The notes: generated by a model not told the origin, from the letters alone. 58,312 bases of DNA from an uncultured Clostridia bacterium (GCA_944376225.1 CALWBZ010000053.1:1-58312), one strand, 5' to 3'; shown: positions 42,962 through 52,345, counted from the first letter of the stretch. Made by a program: numbers and translations.

Positions 42962-44732
42962 ACTCTTTGCCTCCCTGGCTTACCGTATTTCTCCTTCTTA
43001 TATCCTGATTCTGTTCCTGCGCTCCTTTTCTTCCGCCGGACAAATCTTCGGGAACGTACTGTTTCCCAAGTATCTGATCGACGAGCTGACCGGCGCCGGA
43101 AGACTTCCTCGCCTGATCGTCTTTATAGCGTTGATCGTCTTTTCCAACGCTCTGTTTTACTTTCTAAACCGTCTTTTGGACAGAAGCTATCAGATCCGCC
43201 AGCAGAATGTGTCCGACAAGATGTGGCAGGCCCTGTCCGCCAAGATCATGCGCCTTCCCTATCCCTACCTGGAAGATCCGGAATATCTGGATCTGAAGGA
43301 ACGGGCGGTCTTCGTCCTGACCAATCAGGACGCCCTGGGGCAGCTCATCTATTATACCGGCGAGATTCTGAAAAACCTGGTGACGCTCCTGGGGCTTATG
43401 ATCCTCATGTTCACCCTCAGTTTTTCCTATGTCCTGCTGCTTCTTTGCATCATCGCCCTGAGCCTTTATATCTACCGCCGGTTCATGGGCTGCGAGGCCC
43501 GGATGTATCAAGCCATCCTGCCCTATAACCGTCGTCTTGGGTATTACGCGAATCTGACCACGCAAGATACCCTGCAAAAGGACATCCGCCTCTACCGGAT
43601 GGCGCCTCTGTTGACGGAGAAGGTCCTCGATTATAATAAGAAGATCTGCCGGGAGATGACCGTTTTTGATCGGAAGTTCGGCCTCCGGGACGGCATCCTC
43701 AGCATCCTAAACGATCTTCTTTCCTTGGTGGCTTACGGGTATACGGCCCTGCGGGTCATCCCCGGCCTCTCCTCTTCTCCTCTTTCCGTCGGTTCCTTCA
43801 CCATGTACGCCTCCTCCGCCATGCAGTTTTCCTCCGCCGTCCGCGGTCTTTGGGAAAACATCTTCCAGGCGGTACAGATGCTCGGCTACCTGGATCCCTT
43901 CGCTCAGTTCATGGAGCTTGAAGAGGAAGAGAACCGGCCGGGAACGATTCCCTTTTCCGGGCCCATCCGTCGGATTCGCTTCGACGACGTGTGCTTCTCC
44001 TATCCGAAGAGCGACCGTCCGGTACTGGATCATGTGTCCTTCTCCATAGAAGAAGGAGAAAAGATCTCCATCGTCGGTCTCAACGGGGCGGGCAAAACGA
44101 CCCTGGTCAAGCTTCTCTGCCGTCTCTACCGGCCCGATCACGGAACCATCTATGTAAACGATTTGGATATACAAAAGTACGATTCGGATAGTTATTCAAA
44201 GGAAATCGCCGCCGTCTTCCAGGATTATAAGCTGTTCGCCTACAGCCTGGAGGAAAACATCACGGGAAAGGATCCCGGACTCGACACGGAGAGAGCCATG
44301 GAACGCGTTCGGGAGGTGGGCCTCGAACCCTTCATCCGCTCTCTTCCCCACGGCCTTTCCTCTTTTTACGGGAAAGCCTATGACGAAGAAGGGATCCAGA
44401 CCTCCGGCGGTCAGGCTCAGAAAATCGCCATCGCCCGCGCTCTATATAAGGACGCTTCTCTGGTGATTCTGGATGAGCCCACCTCGGCTCTGGATCCCTT
44501 ATCGGAAGCCAAGATCTATGAAGATTTTCATCATACCGTAGCCGGAAAGACCGCTCTTTATATCTCCCATCGCATGTCTTCCAGCACATTCTGCGACCGA
44601 GTCCTGGTGTTGGATCATGCCCGGGTGGCCGCCTTCGCTCCCCACGAGGAGCTGATGAAAGATCAAGACAGCCTGTATTACCGTCTTTTCACCGCTCAGG
44701 CCGAAAACTACCGTTTAAGCGGCTTGGCATAG
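42939..44732 (+). CDS. ABC exporter half-transporter (second of pair)
   Basis: A 597-residue partner with the same layout. Walker A GLNGAGKTT, signature TSGGQAQK, Walker B LVILDEPTSALD and His in SHRMSS are all present, so unlike the exporter at 12.5-16.1 kb both ATP sites of this pair look competent. AAAGGAG lies 9 nt before the ATG. The 3' end overlaps the convergent acetyltransferase gene by 25 nt, so no separate terminator fits between them. Confidence 0.92.
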   Translation: MKTWNKIKLFASLAYRISPSYILILFLRSFSSAGQIFGNVLFPKYLIDELTGAGRLPRLIVFIALIVFSNALFYFLNRLLDRSYQIRQQNVSDKMWQALSAKIMRLPYPYLEDPEYLDLKERAVFVLTNQDALGQLIYYTGEILKNLVTLLGLMILMFTLSFSYVLLLLCIIALSLYIYRRFMGCEARMYQAILPYNRRLGYYANLTTQDTLQKDIRLYRMAPLLTEKVLDYNKKICREMTVFDRKFGLRDGILSILNDLLSLVAYGYTALRVIPGLSSSPLSVGSFTMYASSAMQFSSAVRGLWENIFQAVQMLGYLDPFAQFMELEEEENRPGTIPFSGPIRRIRFDDVCFSYPKSDRPVLDHVSFSIEEGEKISIVGLNGAGKTTLVKLLCRLYRPDHGTIYVNDLDIQKYDSDSYSKEIAAVFQDYKLFAYSLEENITGKDPGLDTERAMERVREVGLEPFIRSLPHGLSSFYGKAYDEEGIQTSGGQAQKIAIARALYKDASLVILDEPTSALDPLSEAKIYEDFHHTVAGKTALYISHRMSSSTFCDRVLVLDHARVAAFAPHEELMKDQDSLYYRLFTAQAENYRLSGLA

Positions 44733-45193
44733 GCCAGCCGTTCGGCGCCGTCTGCCAGATGAATGATGCCGCAATACAAAAACCCGTTCTTCTTCAGGAA
44801 GTTTTGCATGACATAATTGTCTCTGTGGGTGTCGATGCGCAGGTTATACCCCTGATCCTCGCACCATTTCAGGCAGAAGGTAGCGCCCCCCTTTACCCGG
44901 CTTGTGATGCGGTGAATGACCGCGTAAGGCTCCTGATCCGGCCACGCCCCCTGTTCGATCACCCGATAAGTGGGGTCTTCCCCTACCTTATAAAAGAAGG
45001 CTCCCGCGATTCTTCCTTCCTCCTCGCATACAAAGAGGCACCCCTCCTCGATGTCCGCAAGGAGGATTTCTTTTTGCGGATAACCGCCTCCCCACTGTTC
45101 CTGATTGCCGTGGGCCCGCATGAATCCTCTGGCTTCCTCATACAGCTCCGCCAGGGCCGGAAGGTCTGCTTCCGCCGCTCTTCGTATCTCCAT
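44708..45193 (-). CDS. GNAT family N-acetyltransferase
   Basis: A 161-residue GNAT protein. The start MEIRRAAEADLPALAELYEEA and the later DTHRDNYVMQNFLKKNGFLYCGII are typical of the family's helix 1 and last helix-strand part; ADIEEGCLFVCEEEGRIAGAFFY forms the core strands. Substrate unknown. ATG at 45193 was chosen because GGGAGG lies 8 nt upstream; a longer reading to 45316 overlaps the LUD gene. It is the last gene of the IMPase-LUD operon and its 3' end overlaps the convergent ABC gene. Confidence 0.9.
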   Translation of the reverse strand: MEIRRAAEADLPALAELYEEARGFMRAHGNQEQWGGGYPQKEILLADIEEGCLFVCEEEGRIAGAFFYKVGEDPTYRVIEQGAWPDQEPYAVIHRITSRVKGGATFCLKWCEDQGYNLRIDTHRDNYVMQNFLKKNGFLYCGIIHLADGAERLAYAKPLKR

Positions 45194-45210
45194 GTGTTCT
45201 TCCTCCCTTC

Positions 45211-45849
45211 TTAGAATCCCAGGGGTTCTCCCACCAGGATGACCTTGATCTTGCCCGCGGGCCGACAGAGCCTGATGATGCTGATGTAGGCGCAGATACA
45301 GTCCTTCGCCACACAATCCCCGCAGCTTCCCGTCTTCGCGCAGGGCGTGTCCGGCAAAAAGCGCTGGGCGTTCGTGGGCGCCGCCAGGTGCCTGGCCCTG
45401 CGCAGGGCATCCTCCGCCGTGGCCGCCACTTTGTTCAGACCGATGACCAGGATCACGTTCGTGGGGCCGTATGTCATGGCGGCCACCCGATTGCCGTTCC
45501 CGTCGATGTTCACGATCTGCCCGTCCTCGCTGACGGCGTTGCCGCTGCCCAGATAAGTATCCGCAAGCAATGCTTCCCGCATCAGCCGCGTCCGCTCCTC
45601 GGGGGTTTTCGCCCGATCCCGGTCGATGACCTTATATTCTCCCCGACGCAGCTCCTGTAGGAGACCAATCTGGGAAAGGGTCTCCGAGCCGCCCCAGGAG
45701 ATCACATGATCCTCGGGGATCAGTTCCAGAGCCTTCTTTTTCGCCTCTTCTTTAGACGTGCAGTAATAGGCCTCGAAATGCCGCCTTTCCAGGGCCTTAA
45801 CGATCTTTTGTCCCAACTTCTCGTTTCGCGTTCTTTCCGCTTCCGTCAT
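45211..45849 (-). CDS. LUD domain protein (lactate-utilisation LutC-like)
   Basis: A 212-residue protein of the LUD (DUF162) family, related to LutC/YkgG. The pattern VISWGGSETLSQIGLLQEL and the central ADTYLGSGNAVSEDGQIVNIDGNGNR are characteristic. The C-terminal Cys cluster (CAKTGSCGDCVAKDCIC) is shared by clostridial members and may bind a metal or cluster (inference). Partners LutA/LutB are absent, so a role in lactate oxidation is not certain. The ATG overlaps the IMPase stop (ATGA). Confidence 0.9.
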   Translation of the reverse strand: MTEAERTRNEKLGQKIVKALERRHFEAYYCTSKEEAKKKALELIPEDHVISWGGSETLSQIGLLQELRRGEYKVIDRDRAKTPEERTRLMREALLADTYLGSGNAVSEDGQIVNIDGNGNRVAAMTYGPTNVILVIGLNKVAATAEDALRRARHLAAPTNAQRFLPDTPCAKTGSCGDCVAKDCICAYISIIRLCRPAGKIKVILVGEPLGF

Positions 45850-46628
45850 CTTATTTCTACCTCCTTATCCAGTCCTTCCTTAAAAAACGCCTCGTAGACG
45901 GGCCGATTCCCCGCGATCAAGGGATTCGGCTCCAGGATTCTTAAGGGCGCGCCGGAGGGCCGGCTCACGCATCCCCCCGCCTCTTCTATGATCAGGCTGG
46001 AGGCGGCGAAATCCCAGGGCTGCAATACCAGCTCGAAGTCAAACTCGCACTGCCCCGCCGCGATGGCGCACAGATCCAAGGCTGCCGAACCGCTCCTGCG
46101 GATATCCGCCGCCCGGTCGAACAGCTTCTTCGCCAGCCGAAAAGACGCTTCCGCCAGGCTGGGGTCATAGGGGGAGGTGCCGAAACAGATCAGGGCTTCC
46201 TCCATGGGCCGATTGCTCACACGGATCGTCTCCCCGTTCCGTCTGGCGCCCTCTCCTCTTTTCGCGCTGAACACTTCTTCCGTATAAGGATTATAGACCA
46301 CGCCGTATTCCACCTTTCCCTCCCTCGCCAGGGCAATGGAGATCGCGCTGTGCCGGTATCCATGGATGAAGTTTGTGGTTCCGTCGATGGGATCTACGAT
46401 AAAGACGAGTTCCGTCCCCGTCGTCTTCGCCTCCCCTTCTTCTCCCAAGAAATCTGCCTCGGGACAGATCTTCTTTAGCGCTTCCCGCAGGTTTTCCTGC
46501 ACCGCCAGGTCGTACTGGGTGACAAAATTGGCCGCGCCGGCCTTCGTCTTTACGTCTATGGGTTCTTTCTCCCCTTCGAGCATGATCTTTCCCGCCTCTC
46601 GGGCCGCTCTGATAATCTCTTCCAGCAT
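45846..46628 (-). CDS. inositol monophosphatase family protein
   Basis: A 260-residue Mg2+-dependent sugar-phosphate phosphatase of the IMPase/SuhB family. Metal-binding motifs are present: FLGEEGE, then FIVDPIDGTTNFIHG and WDFAASSLIIEEAGG. Possible substrates are inositol-1-phosphate, fructose-1,6-bisphosphate or NADP-type compounds. ATG at 46628 was chosen because GGGAGG lies 6 nt upstream; an in-frame upstream reading to 46682 enters the promoter. First gene of a three-gene operon. Confidence 0.94.
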   Translation of the reverse strand: MLEEIIRAAREAGKIMLEGEKEPIDVKTKAGAANFVTQYDLAVQENLREALKKICPEADFLGEEGEAKTTGTELVFIVDPIDGTTNFIHGYRHSAISIALAREGKVEYGVVYNPYTEEVFSAKRGEGARRNGETIRVSNRPMEEALICFGTSPYDPSLAEASFRLAKKLFDRAADIRRSGSAALDLCAIAAGQCEFDFELVLQPWDFAASSLIIEEAGGCVSRPSGAPLRILEPNPLIAGNRPVYEAFFKEGLDKEVEIR

Positions 46629-46653
46629 GGTATGCCTCCCTTCTTTCCGCTTC

Positions 46654-46682
46654 ATCTTATCACAGATTTCCCCGGCTTGCAA
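46654..46682 (-). promoter_or_regulatory. promoter of the IMPase operon
   Basis: TTGCAA (46677-46682), 17-bp spacer, TAAGAT (46654-46659) on the minus strand, divergent from the next promoter 13 bp away. Confidence 0.65.
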
Positions 46683-46695
46683 CGGATTTCTCGGC

Positions 46696-46724
46696 TTGAC
46701 AAACCGTCCGTATAATCCTATAAT
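46696..46724 (+). promoter_or_regulatory. promoter of the SCP2-like/ADH/ALDH operon
   Basis: TTGACA (46696-46701), 17-bp spacer, TATAAT (46719-46724), a full consensus. Confidence 0.9.
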
Positions 46725-46764
46725 GTTTTTGTCTCAAATTCTGATAGAATGAGGAATGATAAGG

Positions 46765-47238
46765 ATGATAAAAGCACTGATCTGTCGTGTCGTTTTGTTC
46801 TTTTTGTATCGGGGCATGCGCGTGCTGGAGGTCTACGATCCCCAGCTGCGTCAGGAACTACAGGCCCTTCCCCAGGGGCTCACCTTCGGGATCCGCACCT
46901 CCCCCCATCCGGGTTCGCCCTGTATCACCTTCGTGAACGGTTCCAAGGGCCTGCGAAAGGGGAAGTCCTGGGAGATCCCCCACATTCTGATTACTTTTAA
47001 GAGCCTTTCCCTCGCCTTCCGCGTCCTGACGGGACTGGAAAGCATCGCCTGCGCCTATGCCAGGCACAGCTTCACCCTACAGGGCAATATCAACGCCGCC
47101 ATGGGCTTTGTGCGGGCGATGGAGATCACGGAAGGCTACCTGTTCCCCGCTTTCTGGGCGAAGCGCATCTTAAAGCGTCTGCCGGAAAAACAAATCCCCA
47201 CGCCGGGCGTCTACCTGTTCGCCCTCCTGGGACTATAA
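46765..47238 (+). CDS. small SCP2-like protein, function unknown
   Basis: A 157-residue protein with a hydrophobic start (MIKALICRVVLFFLYRG) that may be amphipathic or membrane-associated. The core, from LTFGIRTSPHPGSPCITFVNG through ILITFKSLSLAFRVLTGLES to FTLQGNINAAMGFVRAMEITEGYLFP, has the strand-helix order and the ITFKS...G pattern of sterol-carrier-protein-2-like lipid-binding domains. This assignment is by eye and tentative. ATG at 46765 was chosen because GAGGA lies 9 nt upstream; ATG at 46756 is possible. It heads an operon with an iron alcohol dehydrogenase and a class-3-type aldehyde dehydrogenase. Confidence 0.7.
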   Translation: MIKALICRVVLFFLYRGMRVLEVYDPQLRQELQALPQGLTFGIRTSPHPGSPCITFVNGSKGLRKGKSWEIPHILITFKSLSLAFRVLTGLESIACAYARHSFTLQGNINAAMGFVRAMEITEGYLFPAFWAKRILKRLPEKQIPTPGVYLFALLGL

Positions 47239-47251
47239 AAGGAGATTGCAT

Positions 47252-48433
47252 ATGCTGCCACAATATTTTGAATTTCAAAACGCCGTCAAGATCTGTTCCG
47301 GCCTCCTGGCCTTAGACCGTCTGTCCTATGAACTGCGTTCTTTGGGAGCGAAGGCTCCCCTTGTATTATCTGACGCTACTTTGCGCAAACTGGGGTTGTT
47401 GGATCGGGTTCTCTCCGCCATGTCGGATATCCCGCCGACCTGCGTCTACACCGAGATTCCCGCGGACAGCGGCACCGAGATCGTAGACCATATCGCCCGG
47501 CTCTACCGGGAGAACGAGTGCGACAGCATCGTGGCCGCGGGAGGCGGTTCCGTGCTGGATACCGCCAAGGGTGTGGCGCTGCTCATTGCCCACGACGCCT
47601 CTCACATCAAGTCTTTGATGGGCTGCGATACGCTGGACCGGGGCCGGCGCGTACCCTACATCGCCATTCCGACGACGGCGGGTACGGGCTCCGAAGTCAC
47701 CGCCGTGGCGGTGGTGTCGGATTCGGTCCATCAGGTCAAACTGGAGTATATCTCCACCCATCTGATGCCCGATGTGGCGATTTTGGATCCCCGCATGACC
47801 CAATCCCTGCCGCCCAGGCTTACCGCCTCCACGGGCATGGACGCCCTGTGCCACGCCGTCGAGGCCTTCTCTTCCACGCAGAAGAACCCCTTGAGCGACG
47901 CCTATGCCATCGCCGCGATCCGGTTGATTATGGAGAACCTGGAGCAGGCCACCCGCCATCCGAACGACAAGCAGGCCCGGCTGGCCATGGCCAACGCCAG
48001 TCTCCTGGCTGGTTCCGCCTTCAGCAACAGCATGGTGGGCGGCGTTCATGCCATCGGACACGCCGCGGGCGGCCTCTGCCATGTGGCCCACGGAGACGCC
48101 ATGGCCATCCTGCTGCCCTATGTGATGCGCTATAATGAAGACTGCCTCCGGGAAATCTACGGCGAGCTGCTCTTATATCTGGGAGGCGCCGAGCTCTACG
48201 CGGCGACGCCTAAGGAACGCCGTCCCCGGGAGGCCATTCACGTTATACGCCGTCTTGCGAAGCGTCTAAACCGTTATTGCGGCCTGCCCCTTCGCCTGCA
48301 AGATACGGGCCGCGTCCAGGCGGAAGATCTGCCCCTTATCGCCCAGGCCGCCGTCAACGACGGCGCCATGATCGCCAACATAAAACCCATCTCCCAGAAG
48401 GACGCGCTGAAAATCCTGATGCACGCCTATTAA
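47252..48433 (+). CDS. iron-containing alcohol dehydrogenase
   Basis: A 393-residue type III dehydrogenase that interconverts alcohols and aldehydes with NAD(P)H. The nucleotide-binding GGGSVLDTAKGVALL is in the first half; AIPTTAGTGSEVTA follows; the metal ligands are in STGMDALCHAVEAF, HAIGHAAGG and CHVAHGDA, as usual. ATG at 47252 has AAAGGAG 7 nt upstream; a TTG two codons earlier is possible. Its pairing with an ALDH3-like gene suggests the two enzymes handle the same aldehyde, perhaps a fatty one (inference). Confidence 0.95.
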   Translation: MLPQYFEFQNAVKICSGLLALDRLSYELRSLGAKAPLVLSDATLRKLGLLDRVLSAMSDIPPTCVYTEIPADSGTEIVDHIARLYRENECDSIVAAGGGSVLDTAKGVALLIAHDASHIKSLMGCDTLDRGRRVPYIAIPTTAGTGSEVTAVAVVSDSVHQVKLEYISTHLMPDVAILDPRMTQSLPPRLTASTGMDALCHAVEAFSSTQKNPLSDAYAIAAIRLIMENLEQATRHPNDKQARLAMANASLLAGSAFSNSMVGGVHAIGHAAGGLCHVAHGDAMAILLPYVMRYNEDCLREIYGELLLYLGGAELYAATPKERRPREAIHVIRRLAKRLNRYCGLPLRLQDTGRVQAEDLPLIAQAAVNDGAMIANIKPISQKDALKILMHAY

Positions 48434-48454
48434 ACCCCACAAGGAGGATCCCCT

Positions 48455-49822
48455 ATGAATACTGCTGCTATCGTTCGCCGTCAACGGGCCTTTTTCGACA
48501 CCGGCTGGACCCGCGACCTCTCCCATCGTCTGAGCGCTCTGCGCCGGCTCGCCCGGGGCATCAAGGACATGCGCGAGGACATCTACAAGGCCCTTAAGGA
48601 AGATCTTGGCAAGAGCGCCGCGGAAAGCTATATGTCCGAGGTAGGCATGGTGCTATCGGAAATCCGCTACATGGAAAAGCACCTTCTCTCCCTGTCTAAG
48701 CCCCGGCTCGTCCCCACCCCTCTGGCTCAGTTTCCTTCCGCGAGCTATATTTTGCGGGAGCCCTACGGCACCGTGCTCATCATGAGTCCCTGGAACTATC
48801 CTTTCATGCTGGCGCTGGAACCCGCCGTGGACGCCATTGCCGCGGGCAACACCGTGGTCATTAAGCCCGGCTCCTACTCCTCCGCCACCAGCCGGGTGCT
48901 GGAGGAGCTTGTTTCCACCTATCTCCCGCCCCAGCTCGCCGCCGTCATCCAGGGCGGAAGGGAGGTCAACCAGGACCTTCTGGATCAGAAGTTCGACTAT
49001 ATCTTCTTTACCGGCGGCAAAACCGTTGGCCGTCTCGTTATGGAAAAAGCGGCCGCGCATCTGACTCCGGTGACGTTGGAACTGGGGGGCAAGAGCCCCT
49101 GTATCGTAGATCAATCCGCCAATCTGAAGGTGGCGGCCGACCGCATCGTGTTCGGCAAGTTCCTGAACCTGGGACAGACCTGCGTGGCCCCGGATTATAT
49201 CCTGGTTCACGAGAGTGTAAAAAAGGCGCTCTTGCTGGAACTCAAGATCGCCCTGAAGAAGCAGTTCGGAGAGAATCCGCTGGCGAACCCGAACTATGGG
49301 CATATCATCAACGAGAAGCATTTTCGTCGGCTCCTTGGCCTGCTGGAGGGCGAGACACCTTACGTGGGCGGTCAGCATGACGGCGTGAATCGCATCGCCC
49401 CCACCATCTTGGATCAGGCGACCCTGGACAGCCCCTGCATGCAGGAAGAAATCTTTGGCCCGATCCTGCCGGTCCTTACCTTCCGCACCTGGCCGGAAGC
49501 CCTGGATATCATCGGGCACAATCCCACGCCCCTGGCGCTCTACCTCTTTACCGAAAAGGCTTCCGTGAAGAAATGGGTGCTTGGCCGCGTCCAGTTCGGC
49601 GGCGGCTGCGTAAACGACACGCTGATCCACCTGGCCACCAGCCATATGGGCTTTGGCGGTGTAGGCACGAGCGGCATGGGGAGCTACCACGGCAAACACG
49701 GTTTCGATACCTTCACCCACGATAAGAGCATCGTAGACAAGGCCACCTGGCTGGATCTGCCCGTGCGCTATCAACCCTACCATCCCATCAAGTATTTGAT
49801 GCTGCAATTTTTCCTGCGATGA
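48455..49822 (+). CDS. aldehyde dehydrogenase, ALDH3 (fatty aldehyde) type
   Basis: A 455-residue NAD(P)+-dependent enzyme oxidising aldehydes to acids. Class 3 traits are the short N-terminus (RRQRAFFDTGWTRDLSHRL), EPYGTVLIMSPWNYPFML, FTGGKTVGRLVM, the catalytic Glu in LELGGKSPCIV and the Cys in LGQTCVAPDYI. ALDH3 members prefer medium- to long-chain or aromatic aldehydes. GGAGGATCCCCT lies just before ATG 48455. Its stop overlaps the start of the permease gene (ATGA). Confidence 0.94.
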   Translation: MNTAAIVRRQRAFFDTGWTRDLSHRLSALRRLARGIKDMREDIYKALKEDLGKSAAESYMSEVGMVLSEIRYMEKHLLSLSKPRLVPTPLAQFPSASYILREPYGTVLIMSPWNYPFMLALEPAVDAIAAGNTVVIKPGSYSSATSRVLEELVSTYLPPQLAAVIQGGREVNQDLLDQKFDYIFFTGGKTVGRLVMEKAAAHLTPVTLELGGKSPCIVDQSANLKVAADRIVFGKFLNLGQTCVAPDYILVHESVKKALLLELKIALKKQFGENPLANPNYGHIINEKHFRRLLGLLEGETPYVGGQHDGVNRIAPTILDQATLDSPCMQEEIFGPILPVLTFRTWPEALDIIGHNPTPLALYLFTEKASVKKWVLGRVQFGGGCVNDTLIHLATSHMGFGGVGTSGMGSYHGKHGFDTFTHDKSIVDKATWLDLPVRYQPYHPIKYLMLQFFLR

Positions 49823-50913
49823 AGGCTTTCTTGCGAAAATACCCGGTGCTGTGCATATCCGCCTTGCTGACGCTGCTGTCCATGCTGCTGGTGCCGCCGG
49901 ACGGAGAATACCTGGGATATCTTGATTTTCAAGTACTCTGCCTCTTGTTTTGTCTCATGGCCGTGATCCAGGGCTTTGATTCTCTGCAAATGTTTCGGCG
50001 GCTCGCAAACTGGCTGTTAGAGCGGATCCGCACCCTGCGGGGATTATATCTGGTTCTGGTTTTTCTGCCCTTTTTCAGTTCCATGCTGCTCACGAACGAC
50101 GTGGCGCTTCTCACCTTCGTCCCCTTCGCCCTCTACCTGCTGCGCCTTGTACAGGCAGAAAAGCACCGCATCTATGTCGTGGTGCTCCAGACGGTGGCGG
50201 CGAATATCGGCAGCATGCTGACGCCCATCGGCAATCCGCAGAACCTTTATCTGTATACCGCCTTCGAATGGGATCTGCCCTCTTTTCTTCGCGTCACGGC
50301 ACCGCCAATTTTCTTGGTGGCCCTTCTCCTGCTGCTCGGCTTCTTTTTTATGCCCAAACAGCAGATTCGGGTGACCCCCGCTTCCCCCGAGGGCTTTTCC
50401 CGCCTACATATGACCGTTTACACCCTGCTATTCGTATTGTGTCTGTTGACCGTGCTGCGCCTTATCCCTTACTGGGCGGTCACCGCTTTGGTGCTCCTTG
50501 CCTTCCTGATTTTGCGGCGGCGCCTGCTTCTTCAAGTGGATTACGGTCTTCTGCTCACCTTCGTTTGCTTTTTCATTTTCTCCGGAAATCTCTCCCGGCT
50601 CGACTGGCTGCGAGATTTCCTGGCTTCCCTCATGGGTTCCTTCCCTCTGGGCGTGCCTGTGTGGACCAGCCAGCTGATCAGCAACGTGCCCGCCGCTCTT
50701 CTTTTATCCCCTTTTACCCAGGATCCCGCCGCTCTTCTGCTGGGCGTCAACCTGGGGGGACTGGGAACCCCCATCGCCTCCTTAGCCAGCATGATCTCAC
50801 TTCAGCTCTATGGCCGCGAGGAAGGTTCCAGGACCGGCTCTTATCTAGTGTTTTTCACCGCGGTGAACTTCTCTCTTTTGCTGGTCTTAATGGGGCTGTC
50901 CTATCTTTTTTAG
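49819..50913 (+). CDS. ArsB/NhaD/SLC13-type anion permease
   Basis: A 364-residue integral membrane protein with about ten hydrophobic segments, in the ion-transporter superfamily that includes ArsB, NhaD and CitM. The diagnostic TPIGNPQNLYLY loop and LLTNDVALLTFVPFAL are present, and the second half repeats the pattern at SNVPAALLLSPF and LGGLGTPIASLASM. Substrate may be a carboxylate or other anion; arsenite export is unlikely without other ars genes. Translationally coupled to the aldehyde dehydrogenase, so it might export or import the related acid (inference). Confidence 0.85.
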   Translation: MKAFLRKYPVLCISALLTLLSMLLVPPDGEYLGYLDFQVLCLLFCLMAVIQGFDSLQMFRRLANWLLERIRTLRGLYLVLVFLPFFSSMLLTNDVALLTFVPFALYLLRLVQAEKHRIYVVVLQTVAANIGSMLTPIGNPQNLYLYTAFEWDLPSFLRVTAPPIFLVALLLLLGFFFMPKQQIRVTPASPEGFSRLHMTVYTLLFVLCLLTVLRLIPYWAVTALVLLAFLILRRRLLLQVDYGLLLTFVCFFIFSGNLSRLDWLRDFLASLMGSFPLGVPVWTSQLISNVPAALLLSPFTQDPAALLLGVNLGGLGTPIASLASMISLQLYGREEGSRTGSYLVFFTAVNFSLLLVLMGLSYLF

Positions 50914-50928
50914 TCACAGAGGTTTTTT

Positions 50929-52290
50929 ATGCGTCACAAAAATGATCTTGGCAAGGATCCCGTAAGGAGTCTTGTCTTTCGCCTGGCGATCCCCACGATG
51001 ATTGCCCAGTTCGTCAACGTCCTTTACAGCATCGTGGATCGGATCTACATCGGAAACATCCCTCTGGTGGGGGATCAGGCCCTTGCCGGGGCCGGCGTCT
51101 GCGGCCCCATCGTCACTCTTCTCTCCTCCTTCGGCACCCTGGTGGGGCTGGGGGGTTCCATCCTCATGGCCATGAAGATGGGGGAAGGAAATAAAGAAGA
51201 AGCGAAACGTATCCTGGGAAACAGCTTCTGCATGCTGATCGGCCTGTCCGTCCTGCTGACCATCGGCTTCCTGCTGATGAAAGAGCGGCTGCTCTTATGG
51301 TTCGGCGCCAGCGAGACGACGTTTCCCTATGCGGATACCTATCTGACCATCTACACAGCGGGCACCTTTTTCGCCCTGATGGCCGTGGGCATGAATTATT
51401 TCATTACCTGCCAGGGATTTGCCGCCATGGGCATGGTCTCGGTTCTGATCGGAGCGGTCTCTAATATCGCCCTCGATCCTGTTTTTATCTTCGTCCTGGA
51501 CATGGGCGTGGCGGGAGCCGCCGTGGCTACGGTCATCTCTCAGTTTCTCTCCTGCCTCTTCATCCTTTGCTTCCTGTTTAGTAAAAAGCCCCATATCCGT
51601 ATTGGTTTCGGCCATTACAGCCTCCGCCTCATGCGGAAAATCGCCTTTATCGGCCTCTCCCCATTTCTGATTCTGGCCACCGACAGCGTCATGGTCATCA
51701 CGATGAATACCGTGCTGCAGCGGTTTGGCGGGCCCGTGGAGGGGGATCAGCTGATCACCTGCGCCACCATCGTGCAAAGCTTTTTCCAGCTTATCGCCTC
51801 TCCCTTATGCGGCATCACCGGCGGAACCCAGGCCATCCTCAGCTATAATTACGGTGCGAAACAGACCGATCGTGTCCTCGCCGCCGAAAAATGGATCCTG
51901 TGTCTGTGCTTCGGCTTCACCGCGATCATGACGGTGCTCTCCTGGACGGTTCCCCATCTGTTTGCTCAGCTTTTCACTTCCGATCCAACGATCATTCAAT
52001 TGGCCGTATGGGGAATCCACGTCTATATCTTCGCCATGATTCCCGTCTGCACCCAGTATACCTTCGTGGACGGCTTCACCGCCGTGGGGCGTACCAAGAC
52101 CGCCCTCTTCCTTTCCATGTTCCGCAAGACGGATTACTGTCTGCTGACGATCCTGCTGCCCATGTTCTGGGGAGCCAAGGCCACTTTTTACGCGGAACCC
52201 ATTGCGGATATCGTGGCCACGATCATGTCCACCACCGCCTTCCTGCTCATCTTCAAACGACATCTCGCGAGACGGCAGCTGGAGTGGTAA
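50929..52290 (+). CDS. MATE family efflux protein (DinF/NorM group)
   Basis: A 453-residue MATE exporter with about 12 helices. The start LGKDPVRSLVFRLAIPTMIAQFVNVLYSIVDR and the loop GNIPLVGDQALAGAGV are typical of the clostridial branch. AGAGG lies about 7 nt before the ATG, 15 nt after the permease gene, so it is the last gene of the operon. Substrate unknown. It is clearly different from the MATE protein at 30.4 kb. Confidence 0.93.
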   Translation: MRHKNDLGKDPVRSLVFRLAIPTMIAQFVNVLYSIVDRIYIGNIPLVGDQALAGAGVCGPIVTLLSSFGTLVGLGGSILMAMKMGEGNKEEAKRILGNSFCMLIGLSVLLTIGFLLMKERLLLWFGASETTFPYADTYLTIYTAGTFFALMAVGMNYFITCQGFAAMGMVSVLIGAVSNIALDPVFIFVLDMGVAGAAVATVISQFLSCLFILCFLFSKKPHIRIGFGHYSLRLMRKIAFIGLSPFLILATDSVMVITMNTVLQRFGGPVEGDQLITCATIVQSFFQLIASPLCGITGGTQAILSYNYGAKQTDRVLAAEKWILCLCFGFTAIMTVLSWTVPHLFAQLFTSDPTIIQLAVWGIHVYIFAMIPVCTQYTFVDGFTAVGRTKTALFLSMFRKTDYCLLTILLPMFWGAKATFYAEPIADIVATIMSTTAFLLIFKRHLARRQLEW

Positions 52291-52317
52291 TGGCTTTTAT
52301 TAAGAAAAAAATGAAGG

Positions 52318-52345
52318 GGGGCTGTCGCGACAGCCCCTCTTCTAA
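52318..52345. terminator. bidirectional terminator
   Basis: GGGGCTGTC-GC-GACAGCCCC (52318-52337), a perfect palindrome. On the plus strand TCTTCT follows; on the minus strand CCTTCATTTTTTTC follows, so it probably ends both the MATE operon and the MazG-like gene. Confidence 0.85.

Noticed and set aside
49819-50913. Arsenite efflux pump arsB
   Set aside because: The family fold matches, but no arsR, arsC or arsA is nearby and the operon concerns alcohol/aldehyde enzymes.
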